From: Bacteroidales bacterium
GTDB taxonomy: Bacteria > Bacteroidota > Bacteroidia > Bacteroidales > UBA1715
Direction of reading: 5' to 3'
Length of the DNA: 55,631 nt
Assembly (NCBI GenBank): GCA_017642535.1
Contig: JAGCOW010000028.1
Location: 1-55,631, forward strand
The notes below the pieces were generated by a model that saw nothing but the letters and a program-made list of their open reading frames with translations, did no database searches and had not been told where the DNA came from. The number at the start of each line of letters is the position of its first letter. Positions within the stretch are counted from its first letter, which is position 1. Both the position numbers and the translations under genes were made by a program. Of this stretch, positions 1 to 8,366 are shown in pieces.

Positions 1-563
1 CCTGTCCCGTAATTCAAGCTGCTCAATTGGAAATTCCTAATATAGTTGCCAATTCTGCAATGGTTGTCACCAGCGATGTGGTTGACGATGTGAATAATAT
101 CCATCCAAAAGACAAACTGACTGTTGCTCATCGCTTTGCGAATATTGCCATTTCCGAAACGTATGGCAGAAAAATAGACCCGAACAAACTGTTTTGTCCG
201 TATTGCGTGGATGCTTATAAGATGGACAAAGGCGTGTTCTTGATTTTTAAGAACGCGAAGGATTTACGTTCAACCACAAAAAAAATTGAAGGTTTTAAAG
301 TGGTGGGAGATAATGGCGTTTGGTATCCTGCAAAAGCAACGATAGTGAAAAATGAGGAAACTGGTACGTATAACCGTGTGAATTTGTATTGTTCAAAGGT
401 AAAAGAACCGAAAATGGTTTCGTATGCGTGGAGCAACACTGCACTGCCTTCGTTGCGGAACGAATATGATTTGCCTGCGTCGTGTTTCATTATTGATGAA
501 GTGCGGAACGGAGATGAGGAATATAAGGAGGTGATTGATGTGAAACCTTATGAAGGTGAATAG
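1..563 (+). CDS. Sialate O-acetylesterase, C-terminal part (cut by window edge)
   Basis: The reading frame is open from the first base (first full codon at position 3), so only the last roughly 187 residues are present. The TTG at 27 is not needed as a start. The segment around 'NNIHPKDK' matches the region of SGNH-fold sialate O-acetylesterases that carries the catalytic histidine. The stretch 'YAWSNTALPSL...LPASCF' matches their C-terminal end, where the family typically has YAW and LPASPF. Family members remove O-acetyl groups from sialic acids or related acetylated sugars, usually in the periplasm, as part of host glycan use by Bacteroidota. The serine nucleophile and signal peptide would lie outside the window. 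The gene ends with TAG, which shows that TAG is a normal stop here. Confidence 0.75.
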   Translation, partial: CPVIQAAQLEIPNIVANSAMVVTSDVVDDVNNIHPKDKLTVAHRFANIAISETYGRKIDPNKLFCPYCVDAYKMDKGVFLIFKNAKDLRSTTKKIEGFKVVGDNGVWYPAKATIVKNEETGTYNRVNLYCSKVKEPKMVSYAWSNTALPSLRNEYDLPASCFIIDEVRNGDEEYKEVIDVKPYEGE

Positions 564-580
564 TTTTCTCTCTTCCACAT

Positions 581-620
581 AACAAAAAAAGACTGTCGTT
601 TCTGACAGTCTTTTTTGTTT
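581..620. terminator. Bidirectional intrinsic terminator
   Basis: A GACTGTC / GACAGTC stem with a six-base loop is flanked by an A-run on the left and a T-run on the right. It lies between two convergent genes and would stop transcription in both directions. Confidence 0.85.
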
Positions 621-639
621 GTGGGAATATTGTCGGTTG

Positions 640-2448
640 TTAAATTCCCAATGATTTTTTCAAACCTTCGATTTTCTTGTTCAATTCTTCTTCGGCTTGT
701 TTCAATTCAGCTTTGCTGTTGATTTTTGTTTTCACACCGAAATAGAACTTGATGAGCGGTTCTGTTCCCGAAGGACGGGCTGTGACTTTAGAACCGTCTT
801 CTGCAAAGAATTGAAGCACGTTTGACTTAGGAAGGTCGATTTTCTCGGTTTTTCCTGTCTTGCAATCCGTTGTGATTGATTGACCGTAGTCTTTAATGTA
901 AGCAACAGGCGAACCGTTCAATTCTTTTGGAGGATTTGCACGGAAGTTGTCCATCATTGCCTTGATGGCTTCTTTTCCTGCTTTTCCTTCTTTTTCGATA
1001 GAGCAGAGCGATTCTTTGTACATTCCGTATTCTACATACGTGTCAACCAACACGTCGTACAAACTCTTGCCTTCGTTTTTAGCAACTGCGGCTGCTTCTG
1101 CCACAAGCGAACAAGCAATCACGGCATCTTTGTCGCGAACGAAGTCGCCGGCCAAGTAACCGTAACTTTCCTCGCCACCGCCGATGTATTGTTTTTTGCC
1201 TTCCAACAGACGGATTTTTTCACCTATGTATTTGAAGCCAGTCAGCACATCGAACATTTCAACGCCGTATTTCTTACACATTTCGGTAATCAATTCTGTT
1301 GTTACGATAGTTTTTACTACAAACTCTTTACCTTTCAGTTTGCCTGCCTTTTGCCAAGCCGACAATAAATATTGTGTAAGGATTGTAGCCGTCTGGTTTC
1401 CGTTCATTATCACGTAGTTACCTTCGGAATTCTTAACAACGATACCCACGCGGTCACCGTCTGGGTCGGTTGCCATAATAATGTCGGCATTCATTGCCTT
1501 GCCTTTTTCTATGGCAAGTTTCATTGCCGATTCCTTTTCTGGGTTAGGAGAGCCCGTGACTTCGTGAATCTTGTTCAACCAGTCTTTTTCGGTTACGAAA
1601 TCTTCTTCCTTGATTTCGCCTACGCCCGGTTTGCGAAGCGACGGAAATTCACCAGAAACAACAGCCTGTTCCTCAACCACGTTCACGTTTTCGAAACCAA
1701 GTTCCTGCAACACGCGTGGAACCAATTTTATGCCCGTTCCGTGAATAGGAGTATAGACAATCTTCAGATCTTTTTGTTTCTTAATAATGTCGCCGTTGAT
1801 TGACAAACTCTTGATTGCGTCGATGTATGGACGGTCGATCAGTTCGTCCCAAAGAATGATGTTTTGTTCGTTGCCTTTCCATTTCACATCATCGATAGAA
1901 GCGATTTTGTTCACTTCGTCGATTACATTTGTATCGTGTGGTGGAACCAACTGGCAACCGTCGTTCCAGTATGCTTTGTAACCATTGTATTTTGCCGGAT
2001 TGTGCGATGCTGTGATGTTCACACCAGCTTGACAGCCAAGATGGCGGATAGCAAACGACAATTCAGGAGTAGGACGGAGTTCTTTCGAAAGATATACTTT
2101 GAAACCGTTAGCCGCAAAAATGTTTGCCGTAGTTTCGGCGAACAAACGGCTACGGATACGGCAGTCGTGGATAACGGCAACCTTGATTTCCTTTTCGTTA
2201 GGAAACGCCTTCTTAATATAGTTTGCGAATCCCTGCGTAGCCATTCCCACCGTGTAGATGTTCATTTTGTTGGTTCCAACGCCAATCACGCCACGCAAAC
2301 CGCCTGTTCCGAACTCAAGGTTCTGATAGAACGCGTTTTCCAACTCGGGGTCGTTGTTGTCGATTAAATACTGAATTTCTTTCTTTGTTTTTTCGTCGTA
2401 ATTACCAGTAAGCCACTGCTTTGCCTTGTTTAGTATTTCCTGATCCAT
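640..2448 (-). CDS. Phosphoglucomutase / phosphomannomutase (phospho-sugar mutase)
   Basis: This 602-residue alpha-D-phosphohexomutase interconverts hexose 1-phosphate and 6-phosphate in the cytoplasm, linking glycolysis to nucleotide-sugar and polysaccharide synthesis. All four family landmarks are present: the phosphoserine loop TASHNP (146-151, Ser148), the metal loop DPDGDR (328-333), the sugar-binding loop GEESYG (425-430) and the phosphate-binding loop RPSGTEP (556-562). The length fits the long PgcA/PGM2-like branch. The ATG at 2448 gives a normal N-terminus and has a -7 box TACTTTTG upstream on the same strand. The gene is alone in its transcription unit and converges on the terminator at 581-620. 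Whether glucose or mannose is preferred cannot be read from sequence. Confidence 0.93.
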   Translation of the reverse strand: MDQEILNKAKQWLTGNYDEKTKKEIQYLIDNNDPELENAFYQNLEFGTGGLRGVIGVGTNKMNIYTVGMATQGFANYIKKAFPNEKEIKVAVIHDCRIRSRLFAETTANIFAANGFKVYLSKELRPTPELSFAIRHLGCQAGVNITASHNPAKYNGYKAYWNDGCQLVPPHDTNVIDEVNKIASIDDVKWKGNEQNIILWDELIDRPYIDAIKSLSINGDIIKKQKDLKIVYTPIHGTGIKLVPRVLQELGFENVNVVEEQAVVSGEFPSLRKPGVGEIKEEDFVTEKDWLNKIHEVTGSPNPEKESAMKLAIEKGKAMNADIIMATDPDGDRVGIVVKNSEGNYVIMNGNQTATILTQYLLSAWQKAGKLKGKEFVVKTIVTTELITEMCKKYGVEMFDVLTGFKYIGEKIRLLEGKKQYIGGGEESYGYLAGDFVRDKDAVIACSLVAEAAAVAKNEGKSLYDVLVDTYVEYGMYKESLCSIEKEGKAGKEAIKAMMDNFRANPPKELNGSPVAYIKDYGQSITTDCKTGKTEKIDLPKSNVLQFFAEDGSKVTARPSGTEPLIKFYFGVKTKINSKAELKQAEEELNKKIEGLKKSLGI

Positions 2449-3036
2449 TGTAAAATTGTTTTTTCAAAAATTAATTTCCCAAAAGTAAAAATTATTCTGG
2501 AATGAGAGATAGGAAATGGGAATTTTGACTAACAGTATTTCAACTTTTTTGTAAAAAACTTGACATTAGGTATTTCAATGTTGTATGTTTGCCCTCGGTT
2601 TCGAAATCACCTTCCGACATATTGACGACTCCAATTTTTCAAATTCAGCCTAAATAGTCAATATGTCTTGCGCCAGCAAACGGGTCTGACGATTCTCTGT
2701 AATCAGACCTTCAAACTTCAGAGAACGTGCTTCAGCATACAGAGTTCCTTCTGATAGAGAAGGACGCCAACCGAGCAGAAAAGCAACGGTGGTCTTATAT
2801 GCGAGGGAGTTGTCGCCCATTGCGGCGAACAATGAACTAAACAAAATCGCAAGCACAAAAAAATTTATGATTTAAAAAACAAGAATTAAAACTTACAATT
2901 ATGAATGTAAAAAAGTTTTAACTGAAGGAACGTATTGTTCGTTGGAAAATCTGTTTTAAGGTGCCAATCTACAAAGGAATGGCACCGTGGATTTTCAAAA
3001 AATTGAAAATTAGTATTAACTGTAAAATTTCGTGTT
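2449..3036. other. 588-base intergenic region without a convincing gene
   Basis: No open frame here looks like a real protein. A 68-codon minus-strand frame at 2650-2856 has no recognisable domain or start context. A plus-strand TATGTTTG at 2584-2591, with TTG about 21 bases earlier, could be a promoter. It is followed by an inverted repeat CATATTGAC (2618-2626) / GTCAATATG (2657-2665). The stretch 2660-2860 is richer in G+C than its surroundings and could be a gene remnant or a small RNA. Confidence 0.4.
2480..2487 (-). promoter_or_regulatory. -7 promoter box for the phospho-sugar mutase
   Basis: TACTTTTG on the minus strand matches the Bacteroidota consensus TAnnTTTG and lies 31 bases before the ATG at 2448. 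Confidence 0.5.
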
Positions 3037-4587
3037 ATGAAAAAAATATTCGAGAAAATAGAGAACAAAGAAGAGTGGATACAAAAAAACAACGATGGTA
3101 GTTTCCTTGTATGGAAAAAGTCGCTGAACGGTTTAATCGTCCGGATAGTGCATTATCGTCATTTTATTGTTGAATTTATGGGACCGTTGGGAACAATCAC
3201 GGCTTTAGAAATTCCAGAACCGTTGTTGCCGCTCTACATCAACGACAACAAAGTGTTCCTTGACAAACTATTGGAATACTTGACAGAACAGCAGAAAGAT
3301 GTGGCGCACATAGTTCCAGAGCAATTCTTTGAACAGATAAAAAAATTGGCTCTCCAATATTCCACAAAAGAAACTCTTGATGCCGTAAATGACTATATGA
3401 AAGAAAACAATTGGAAGTTTACGGAAGCATCTCCGCATGAAAAAAGATTTATCAACAAAGAACCGCTTACGATACTTGAAAGTGGCTGGACTTGTTCTGA
3501 TTTCTGGGAAAAACTTACTTTCTTAAAAAAAGTTAATGATGAAGTAATCATGGTAGTTTTCCCGGAGCATGGGTTTGATTTTGATACAATTAACTTTTAT
3601 TTGGCACACACGGATTTTCGTATTGCTATTTCTAAAAAATCAATAAAACACTTGCTGCAGAACGCTAATTTATATGCGATGTTGCGGGCCTTTTCACAAA
3701 TTGCTGAAAATGAGAATACCGATACACAGGTGTTTATCAACTATCTTACGAATCTCATAAAAGATAGTGGCAATGAACTGAAGTTCCGCTGCACACAGAA
3801 AAAGAATGACACCTACGAATTTAAAACTCATAAAAAATCGATTTCCTATTGTTATAATTTAAAGACAGATGAGATATTCGATAGGTATGGAAACAAAAAA
3901 GATGACTTTATTTTAAGCGATAAGGAGAAAGATGCTCTTATTGATGCTGTTCATGACTTTGATGCTTATATAGACAATGTCCATAAAAATTATATCTGTG
4001 CATCGTATGGTAATGATACCAATATTTATTACAAGAGATACGAGGATTCTTCCATCTATTACGAATATGTTGTGGAATACGTTGCTGGTCCCAATCTTGA
4101 TACACACATTACAGAAATAACTTGTTGTTTAGGTCCATCTATTGTTGACAGGGATACGACTTTAAGTGAAACATGTTTCAAAAATATCACCTTCAACACT
4201 TATCCCATTTATATGAGTGCCAAAGAAAATAACGATAGATTAATGGAACTTATGATGAAAGACCTTGCCGGCTTCTTGTTGACAAATGAGGAAGCAAAAG
4301 AGCTTGAAAAGTTATCGAAAGGGAAATACCTCAGAAGGCTGGGCGTTGAGCATAATAAATTATATGTTATTGATGAGAAATCGATGAATTTGAATGGTTC
4401 CTTATTATCCAACTCTGGTTATAGGTTAGGTCATTGGCCATATTGTGCAAGAATGGTACGGTCGGGTAATCCCATGATAAATCCGTACACCAAAAGAGGA
4501 CATGACACATCACCACGCGATTGTAAGGAACCAGTCATTTCTTTTAGCGATTTCTTAAAATTGTTTGAAATACCAGAAGAGAAGTAA
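3037..4587 (+). CDS. Unknown protein, long tandem paralogue (516 aa)
   Basis: I do not recognise the family. The product has no signal peptide or membrane segment and is probably cytoplasmic. It appears to have two parts: an N-terminal half (about 1-250) and a C-terminal half (about 260-516). The C-terminal half is clearly related to the next gene: 'YPIYMSAKENNDRLMELMMK' aligns with 'DPLYVSAIQNKDRNLELRMK', 'KYLRRLG' with 'RYLRRIA', 'NSGYRLGH' with 'NSGFRVCH', and the final 'SFSDFLKLFE' with 'TFEEFLKLYN'. It begins a plus-strand cluster with the next three genes and is fairly AT-rich. The conserved end motif FLKLF/Y may mark a family-specific interaction segment, but that is a guess. Confidence 0.75.
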   Translation: MKKIFEKIENKEEWIQKNNDGSFLVWKKSLNGLIVRIVHYRHFIVEFMGPLGTITALEIPEPLLPLYINDNKVFLDKLLEYLTEQQKDVAHIVPEQFFEQIKKLALQYSTKETLDAVNDYMKENNWKFTEASPHEKRFINKEPLTILESGWTCSDFWEKLTFLKKVNDEVIMVVFPEHGFDFDTINFYLAHTDFRIAISKKSIKHLLQNANLYAMLRAFSQIAENENTDTQVFINYLTNLIKDSGNELKFRCTQKKNDTYEFKTHKKSISYCYNLKTDEIFDRYGNKKDDFILSDKEKDALIDAVHDFDAYIDNVHKNYICASYGNDTNIYYKRYEDSSIYYEYVVEYVAGPNLDTHITEITCCLGPSIVDRDTTLSETCFKNITFNTYPIYMSAKENNDRLMELMMKDLAGFLLTNEEAKELEKLSKGKYLRRLGVEHNKLYVIDEKSMNLNGSLLSNSGYRLGHWPYCARMVRSGNPMINPYTKRGHDTSPRDCKEPVISFSDFLKLFEIPEEK

Positions 4588-4642
4588 TTTCTGAGAGTGT
4601 GTTTTGAAATGATTTTATAGTTAAGAATTTAAAGTTAGGATT

Positions 4643-4702
4643 ATGGAAAAAATATTCGAGAAATTAATGTTTAACTTAAAAATGTATTACTATGGATATT
4701 AA
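4643..4702 (+). pseudogene. Duplicated 5' end of the upstream gene (remnant)
   Basis: ATGGAAAAAATATTCGAGAA at 4643 is nearly identical to the start of the gene at 3037 (one mismatch across the first 20 bases), giving MEKIFEKL against MKKIFEKI. The frame stops after 19 codons at 4700-4702 and is out of frame with the gene at 4692, which it overlaps. It looks like the leftover 5' end of a tandem duplicate whose N-terminal half was deleted. It could also act as a short translated leader. Confidence 0.55.
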
Positions 4703-5537
4703 CGAAGTTTTAGAAGATTTAAAAGAAGGTGAGTGTACATTGAAATGTCGTTCATTCTATTATAAGAATGGTGTCTTTTATATTTTGGTAAGTTATAAAA
4801 CAGGCTATCGTTGTGAGTCCTTTTATTATCAATATGGAACAGATTATATTTATGACAACTGGAACTCAAAGGAACCCAAAACATTTATATCCGATGATGT
4901 CAAAAGCATTATTGTTGATTGTTGTAAGAAATTCGAAGAGCGTATTAATTACTGTAAGGAGAACTATACCTATATTGACCATCATAATATGTCGTTTTAT
5001 TATAAACGAATTGAGGGAACACTCGATTATGAAATCCTTGAAGAATGTACGGATAAATACTGTATATCTGGACCACGGGACTATCTTCAGTTTCATTGGG
5101 AACACGTAAAAGATTTTACTGCTATATGGGCTATACGGAGTTATCGATATGATAGTTTAGAGAAAGATCCTCTCTATGTGTCTGCAATACAGAATAAAGA
5201 TAGAAATTTGGAACTCAGAATGAAAGATTTCTATTATGGTCTCACAAAAGAAGAGGAGGAGGAAATGACTCAAATCACTGGAATGCGGTATTTAAGAAGG
5301 ATAGCTGATGATAATAAGGAATTTGAGGATGTCTATTATGTATGTTCTGTTAACGAATATTGGGACGTACTAAGAAATAGTGGCTTTAGGGTTTGTCATA
5401 GAGCGACTTTTATTATGCGGAAGGGGATGACTTATAGTATTTGTGAACTAAATCCTAAAAAGAAAGACGGGACGAATGCAGCACCTGTAGATGTAAAAAA
5501 AATCACTTTTGAGGAATTTTTAAAGTTGTATAACTAA
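4692..5537 (+). CDS. Unknown protein, short tandem paralogue (281 aa)
   Basis: It is homologous to the C-terminal half of the gene at 3037 and lacks its N-terminal half. It is rich in aromatic residues (Tyr, Phe, Trp) in its first 120 residues, has no signal peptide or transmembrane segment, and ends with the shared motif FEEFLKLYN. The ATG at 4692 follows the decayed duplicate of the upstream gene's 5' end. Only 4 bases separate its stop from the BspA-like gene at 5542, so the two are probably co-transcribed. Function is unknown. The duplication with loss of one half suggests that the C-terminal half is an independently folding unit. Confidence 0.75.
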   Translation: MDINEVLEDLKEGECTLKCRSFYYKNGVFYILVSYKTGYRCESFYYQYGTDYIYDNWNSKEPKTFISDDVKSIIVDCCKKFEERINYCKENYTYIDHHNMSFYYKRIEGTLDYEILEECTDKYCISGPRDYLQFHWEHVKDFTAIWAIRSYRYDSLEKDPLYVSAIQNKDRNLELRMKDFYYGLTKEEEEEMTQITGMRYLRRIADDNKEFEDVYYVCSVNEYWDVLRNSGFRVCHRATFIMRKGMTYSICELNPKKKDGTNAAPVDVKKITFEEFLKLYN

Positions 5538-5541
5538 TAGC

Positions 5542-6435
5542 ATGGCAGGAGAATGGACTGATAACCGAGGCGTTCGCTTTCAATTGAAGGCAGATGGAAC
5601 CGATATGTTGTATGAGGCACCTAAACAAATCTCAGGAGGGTATATCATACCTAATACGGTAACAGAAATTGGTGATATGGCTTTTTTTGATTGCAGTAGG
5701 TTGACAAGTGTCATCATTCCCGATTCTGTGACAAGGATTGGGGATGTGGCATTTGGTAACTGCATAGGATTAACTGAGATTGCTGTCCCAAACTCGGTGG
5801 TAGAATTAGGAAATATGGCGTTTTCGGGCTGTGGCAACTTGAAAAACGTAAGTCTTCCTAATACCATACCATACATAGGATACTTTACATTCTATGACTG
5901 CAAAGCGTTGACGAGTTTCAATATACCAAATTCGGTAACTGTAGTGGGCGACACCGCATTTGGAGATTGTTCCGGATTGACAACCATAACAATACCTAAT
6001 TCCATGACGGTAATTGCAAGATTTGCATTTCGGGGGTGTAGACGGTTGACAAGTATCGTTTTGCCAAATTCAGTGACGAAGATAGGTAAAGGTGCGTTTT
6101 ATAGATGTTCGGGCCTAACCAGTGTTACCATTCCCGATTCGGTGACGGAAATCGGCAATGGTGCGTTTCGCGGATGTTTCAGATTAACTAACGTGACTCT
6201 GCCAAGTTCGGTAAAAAAAATCGGGAAGGTTTCGTTCGAAAATGTATTGGTCCGTATAGAGAAGGATTCACCGTTATGCACAAAAGATTTTGTACCATCG
6301 TGCTTTGTGGTGCGAAATCTTCATAAAGACGGTGTGCCTGCTAAACCAAAAACGAAGAAACGAAACATTACAACAGCTATATATAAGGACAAGTTTCTTT
6401 TGTATTTCACAAAATACATTACGAAAATCTCATAA
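5542..6435 (+). CDS. BspA-like leucine-rich repeat protein, no signal peptide
   Basis: About nine tandem 23-residue LRR_5 (Treponema pallidum type) repeats with the pattern IPxSVTxIGxxAFxxCxxLTxV make up residues 35-235. A basic tail of about 60 residues follows. The N-terminus, MAGEWTDNRGVRF, has no signal peptide, whereas classical BspA proteins are surface-exposed. The same N-terminal pattern, WTDxxGxxFxxDxxG, recurs in the two genes at 28152 and 28676, so this is a local paralogue family with its own cap. Such solenoids bind proteins. A cytoplasmic partner seems likely, and the neighbouring unknown proteins or the PARP-like protein are candidates. The repeats also form an imperfect 69-base DNA tandem repeat prone to unit gain and loss. 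Confidence 0.85.
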   Translation: MAGEWTDNRGVRFQLKADGTDMLYEAPKQISGGYIIPNTVTEIGDMAFFDCSRLTSVIIPDSVTRIGDVAFGNCIGLTEIAVPNSVVELGNMAFSGCGNLKNVSLPNTIPYIGYFTFYDCKALTSFNIPNSVTVVGDTAFGDCSGLTTITIPNSMTVIARFAFRGCRRLTSIVLPNSVTKIGKGAFYRCSGLTSVTIPDSVTEIGNGAFRGCFRLTNVTLPSSVKKIGKVSFENVLVRIEKDSPLCTKDFVPSCFVVRNLHKDGVPAKPKTKKRNITTAIYKDKFLLYFTKYITKIS

Positions 6436-6475
6436 TTGTTGAATGAACGGATTGTGTAACAAGAAACTTAAACGT

Positions 6476-8032
6476 ATGAAGAACGTATTTCACATAGTAG
6501 TATTTGTTGTTTTGCTTTTGGCTGGCAATAGCAGCTTTGCAATCGAGGTAACTTATCCAGCCTCATACAGGACTACTAGTGCGTTAAACATCCGTCAGAA
6601 ACCAAATAGAAACAGCACGGTGATGGGATTGTTGCCGCAATACCGGAAAGTTGTTGTAGATTCCCTGCACAACGAACGCTGGGCGTGTATCACTCATAAC
6701 GGGAATGTGGCATATATTTCCACTGACTATATACGGTGTATAGATTGGGAAAAACGAGCCATTGCAGTATGGAAATTGTGTGTAACAAACGGAAAGGAGA
6801 TTATTACATTGGTTGTGGAGTATTTCCCCCGAATCACGAAATGGTTGGGCTTCCATTCCAACAATGTATGGGCGTGGATATTGGATTTCTTTTTCATTTT
6901 CGTTTGTGTGAGTTTTGTGCGTCTGCTGTCAAGTGATTCATTACGGTTATACGTTCCCCTGATTGTCCTTTGTTTGATTGGAACGTATTTTCTTGGCGAA
7001 AAATATGGGAATGGCAAGGTGTGTGCGGTGATAGCATGTGTGTTTTTGGGATTGAGGCTTTGGGTTGCCTTTAAGCAACGTAGATTGCGTTTCGAACTCG
7101 GAAATCTATCAAATCCGATTTATACCCTCAATCAATTACAGTATTTTTTGCAAAAGCCGTGGCGAAATCTGCAGAAACATCAAAACAATCGTCTTTGCCG
7201 TATTTTGCAAATACCACCCAAAATCTATCCTGCACAACATAAGATGCAGCGTTTCTCTTATAGGATGTGGGGCGTGGGGCATGTACTAATTTCAGCGGTG
7301 TTCTTTGTCTTACAATTTAGTTTGTACGTATTATGTGCGCCTTTGCGATTTGTGAATGCTGTGATTTACAACATCTTTATTCATATTCCGTGTGCTTTGC
7401 ATGATTATGTGGCTGAGGTGTTTTATCCCATGGGCGAAGGAATGAGGAATTTGAACAAGTGGGAATATCTGTGGCAATATTTTAAAAAACTCCCTTATCG
7501 TTTTGGCAAGTTCTTGTTAAAGAGGGGCATATTCACCATATTGGAGAGTGTGATTTACACCCTTGTGGATATTGTGGTACCAACACTTACAATGTACCAC
7601 GGAACGAGCTATACGGCAAGTCATAAGATTACCGGCGGCAATAAGGTTGAGTTTATTGTCGGGAGAGGAAACTATGCAGGAAACGGCATTTATTTTGGCA
7701 TATCAAAGGATACAACGGCATATCATTATCAAAAAGGTGCAATCATTGTCGCTCGGGTTTCGTTGGGACGGGTGATGAATGTGAACATAACACCAGACGA
7801 TGTTCGAAAGAATGTGAAGTATAATGGTAACTATTTGACAATATGGGGATTACAACGTAAGGTGAGAACAAACGAATGGTGGCGTGATAAATGCTGGTGG
7901 GAGTATTGTATGCTACAATCGTCGGGAGTATATAGGGATTCGTGGAGAATCCGTCCGTTGTATGTAATAAATGTGAGAACTGGTTTTAAGGAACGCATTT
8001 ACAAGGGTATGGCGCATTGGCTGTTTAAATAA
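6476..8032 (+). CDS. Membrane protein: SH3b domain fused to PARP-like ADP-ribosyltransferase
   Basis: From the ATG at 6476 the protein has 518 residues. It starts with a clear signal peptide (1-22), then a bacterial SH3 domain (about 31-88, with 'ALNIRQKP'). Hydrophobic segments follow near 132-151, 158-173, 181-199 and 265-290. A C-terminal domain (about 370-518) has the layout of PARP-type ADP-ribosyltransferases: 'MYHGTSY' (His375), 'GNGIYFG' (Tyr406) and 'WWEYCML' (Glu476) followed by 'IRPLYVINV'. This gives the H-Y-E triad that, in known PARPs, binds NAD+ and supports catalysis. The upstream ATG at 6443 would put charged residues before the signal peptide, so 6476 is preferred. The domain would transfer ADP-ribose from NAD+ to an unknown target. 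Which side of the membrane it faces is not resolved. Confidence 0.75.
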   Translation: MKNVFHIVVFVVLLLAGNSSFAIEVTYPASYRTTSALNIRQKPNRNSTVMGLLPQYRKVVVDSLHNERWACITHNGNVAYISTDYIRCIDWEKRAIAVWKLCVTNGKEIITLVVEYFPRITKWLGFHSNNVWAWILDFFFIFVCVSFVRLLSSDSLRLYVPLIVLCLIGTYFLGEKYGNGKVCAVIACVFLGLRLWVAFKQRRLRFELGNLSNPIYTLNQLQYFLQKPWRNLQKHQNNRLCRILQIPPKIYPAQHKMQRFSYRMWGVGHVLISAVFFVLQFSLYVLCAPLRFVNAVIYNIFIHIPCALHDYVAEVFYPMGEGMRNLNKWEYLWQYFKKLPYRFGKFLLKRGIFTILESVIYTLVDIVVPTLTMYHGTSYTASHKITGGNKVEFIVGRGNYAGNGIYFGISKDTTAYHYQKGAIIVARVSLGRVMNVNITPDDVRKNVKYNGNYLTIWGLQRKVRTNEWWRDKCWWEYCMLQSSGVYRDSWRIRPLYVINVRTGFKERIYKGMAHWLFK

Positions 8033-8069
8033 TTTCCTCCCTGTGCATAGACGCCGCACACATAATGAA

Positions 8070-8077
8070 TATTTTTG
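8070..8077 (+). promoter_or_regulatory. -7 promoter box for rmuC
   Basis: TATTTTTG fits TAnnTTTG and lies 43 bases upstream of the rmuC ATG at 8121. Confidence 0.4.
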
Positions 8078-8120
8078 TAATCGAAAAATAGTATGTATTA
8101 ACCTTTAAAAATAGTAACGT

Positions 8121-8258
8121 ATGGAAATCGTGTATGTAGTAGTTGGAATTGCCATTGGCGCATTTATCGGAATTTTAATTGTCCGTAATGGTAAAAACGA
8201 GTTGGTGACAAAAGTTGAGGTGTTGCAGTCGCTGCTCGACAGCGCACAGAAACAATAG
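8121..8258 (+). pseudogene. rmuC: rmuC 5' part, ended by an in-frame amber codon
   Basis: The ATG at 8121 begins MEIVYVVVGIAIGAFIG, the membrane anchor expected at the N-terminus of RmuC, followed by the start of its coiled coil. The frame then meets TAG at 8256-8258 (codon 46), directly after 'SAQKQ', and continues without a break into the intact body of RmuC. A single C-to-T change from CAG (Gln) would explain it. TAG is a normal stop elsewhere in the window, so recoding is unlikely. A sequencing error is possible. If the stop is real, the anchored full-length protein is not made unless the codon is read through. Confidence 0.75.
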
Positions 8259-8366
8259 GACGAAATTAAGAGTGACGCGGAACGACAACTCACTCAGGCA
8301 AAATCGGAGTTTAACCAGCAACTGCAAAATGCGAAGGCCGAGGCAGAGGCACGGCAAAAAGACGCT

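Noticed and set aside
880..2367. Long plus-strand frames across the mutase gene
   Set aside because: They are antisense shadows of a clearly conserved enzyme and contain no family motifs. The same holds for frames opposite moxR (51400-52164) and cinA (52775-53386).
2650..2856. 68-codon minus-strand frame
   Set aside because: No recognisable domain, promoter or start context. I describe the region but do not call a gene.
8256..8258. TAG recoding (alternative genetic code or amber suppression)
   Set aside because: TAG ends other normal genes in the window (for example at 561-563), and no other gene has an internal TAG, so general reassignment is unlikely.
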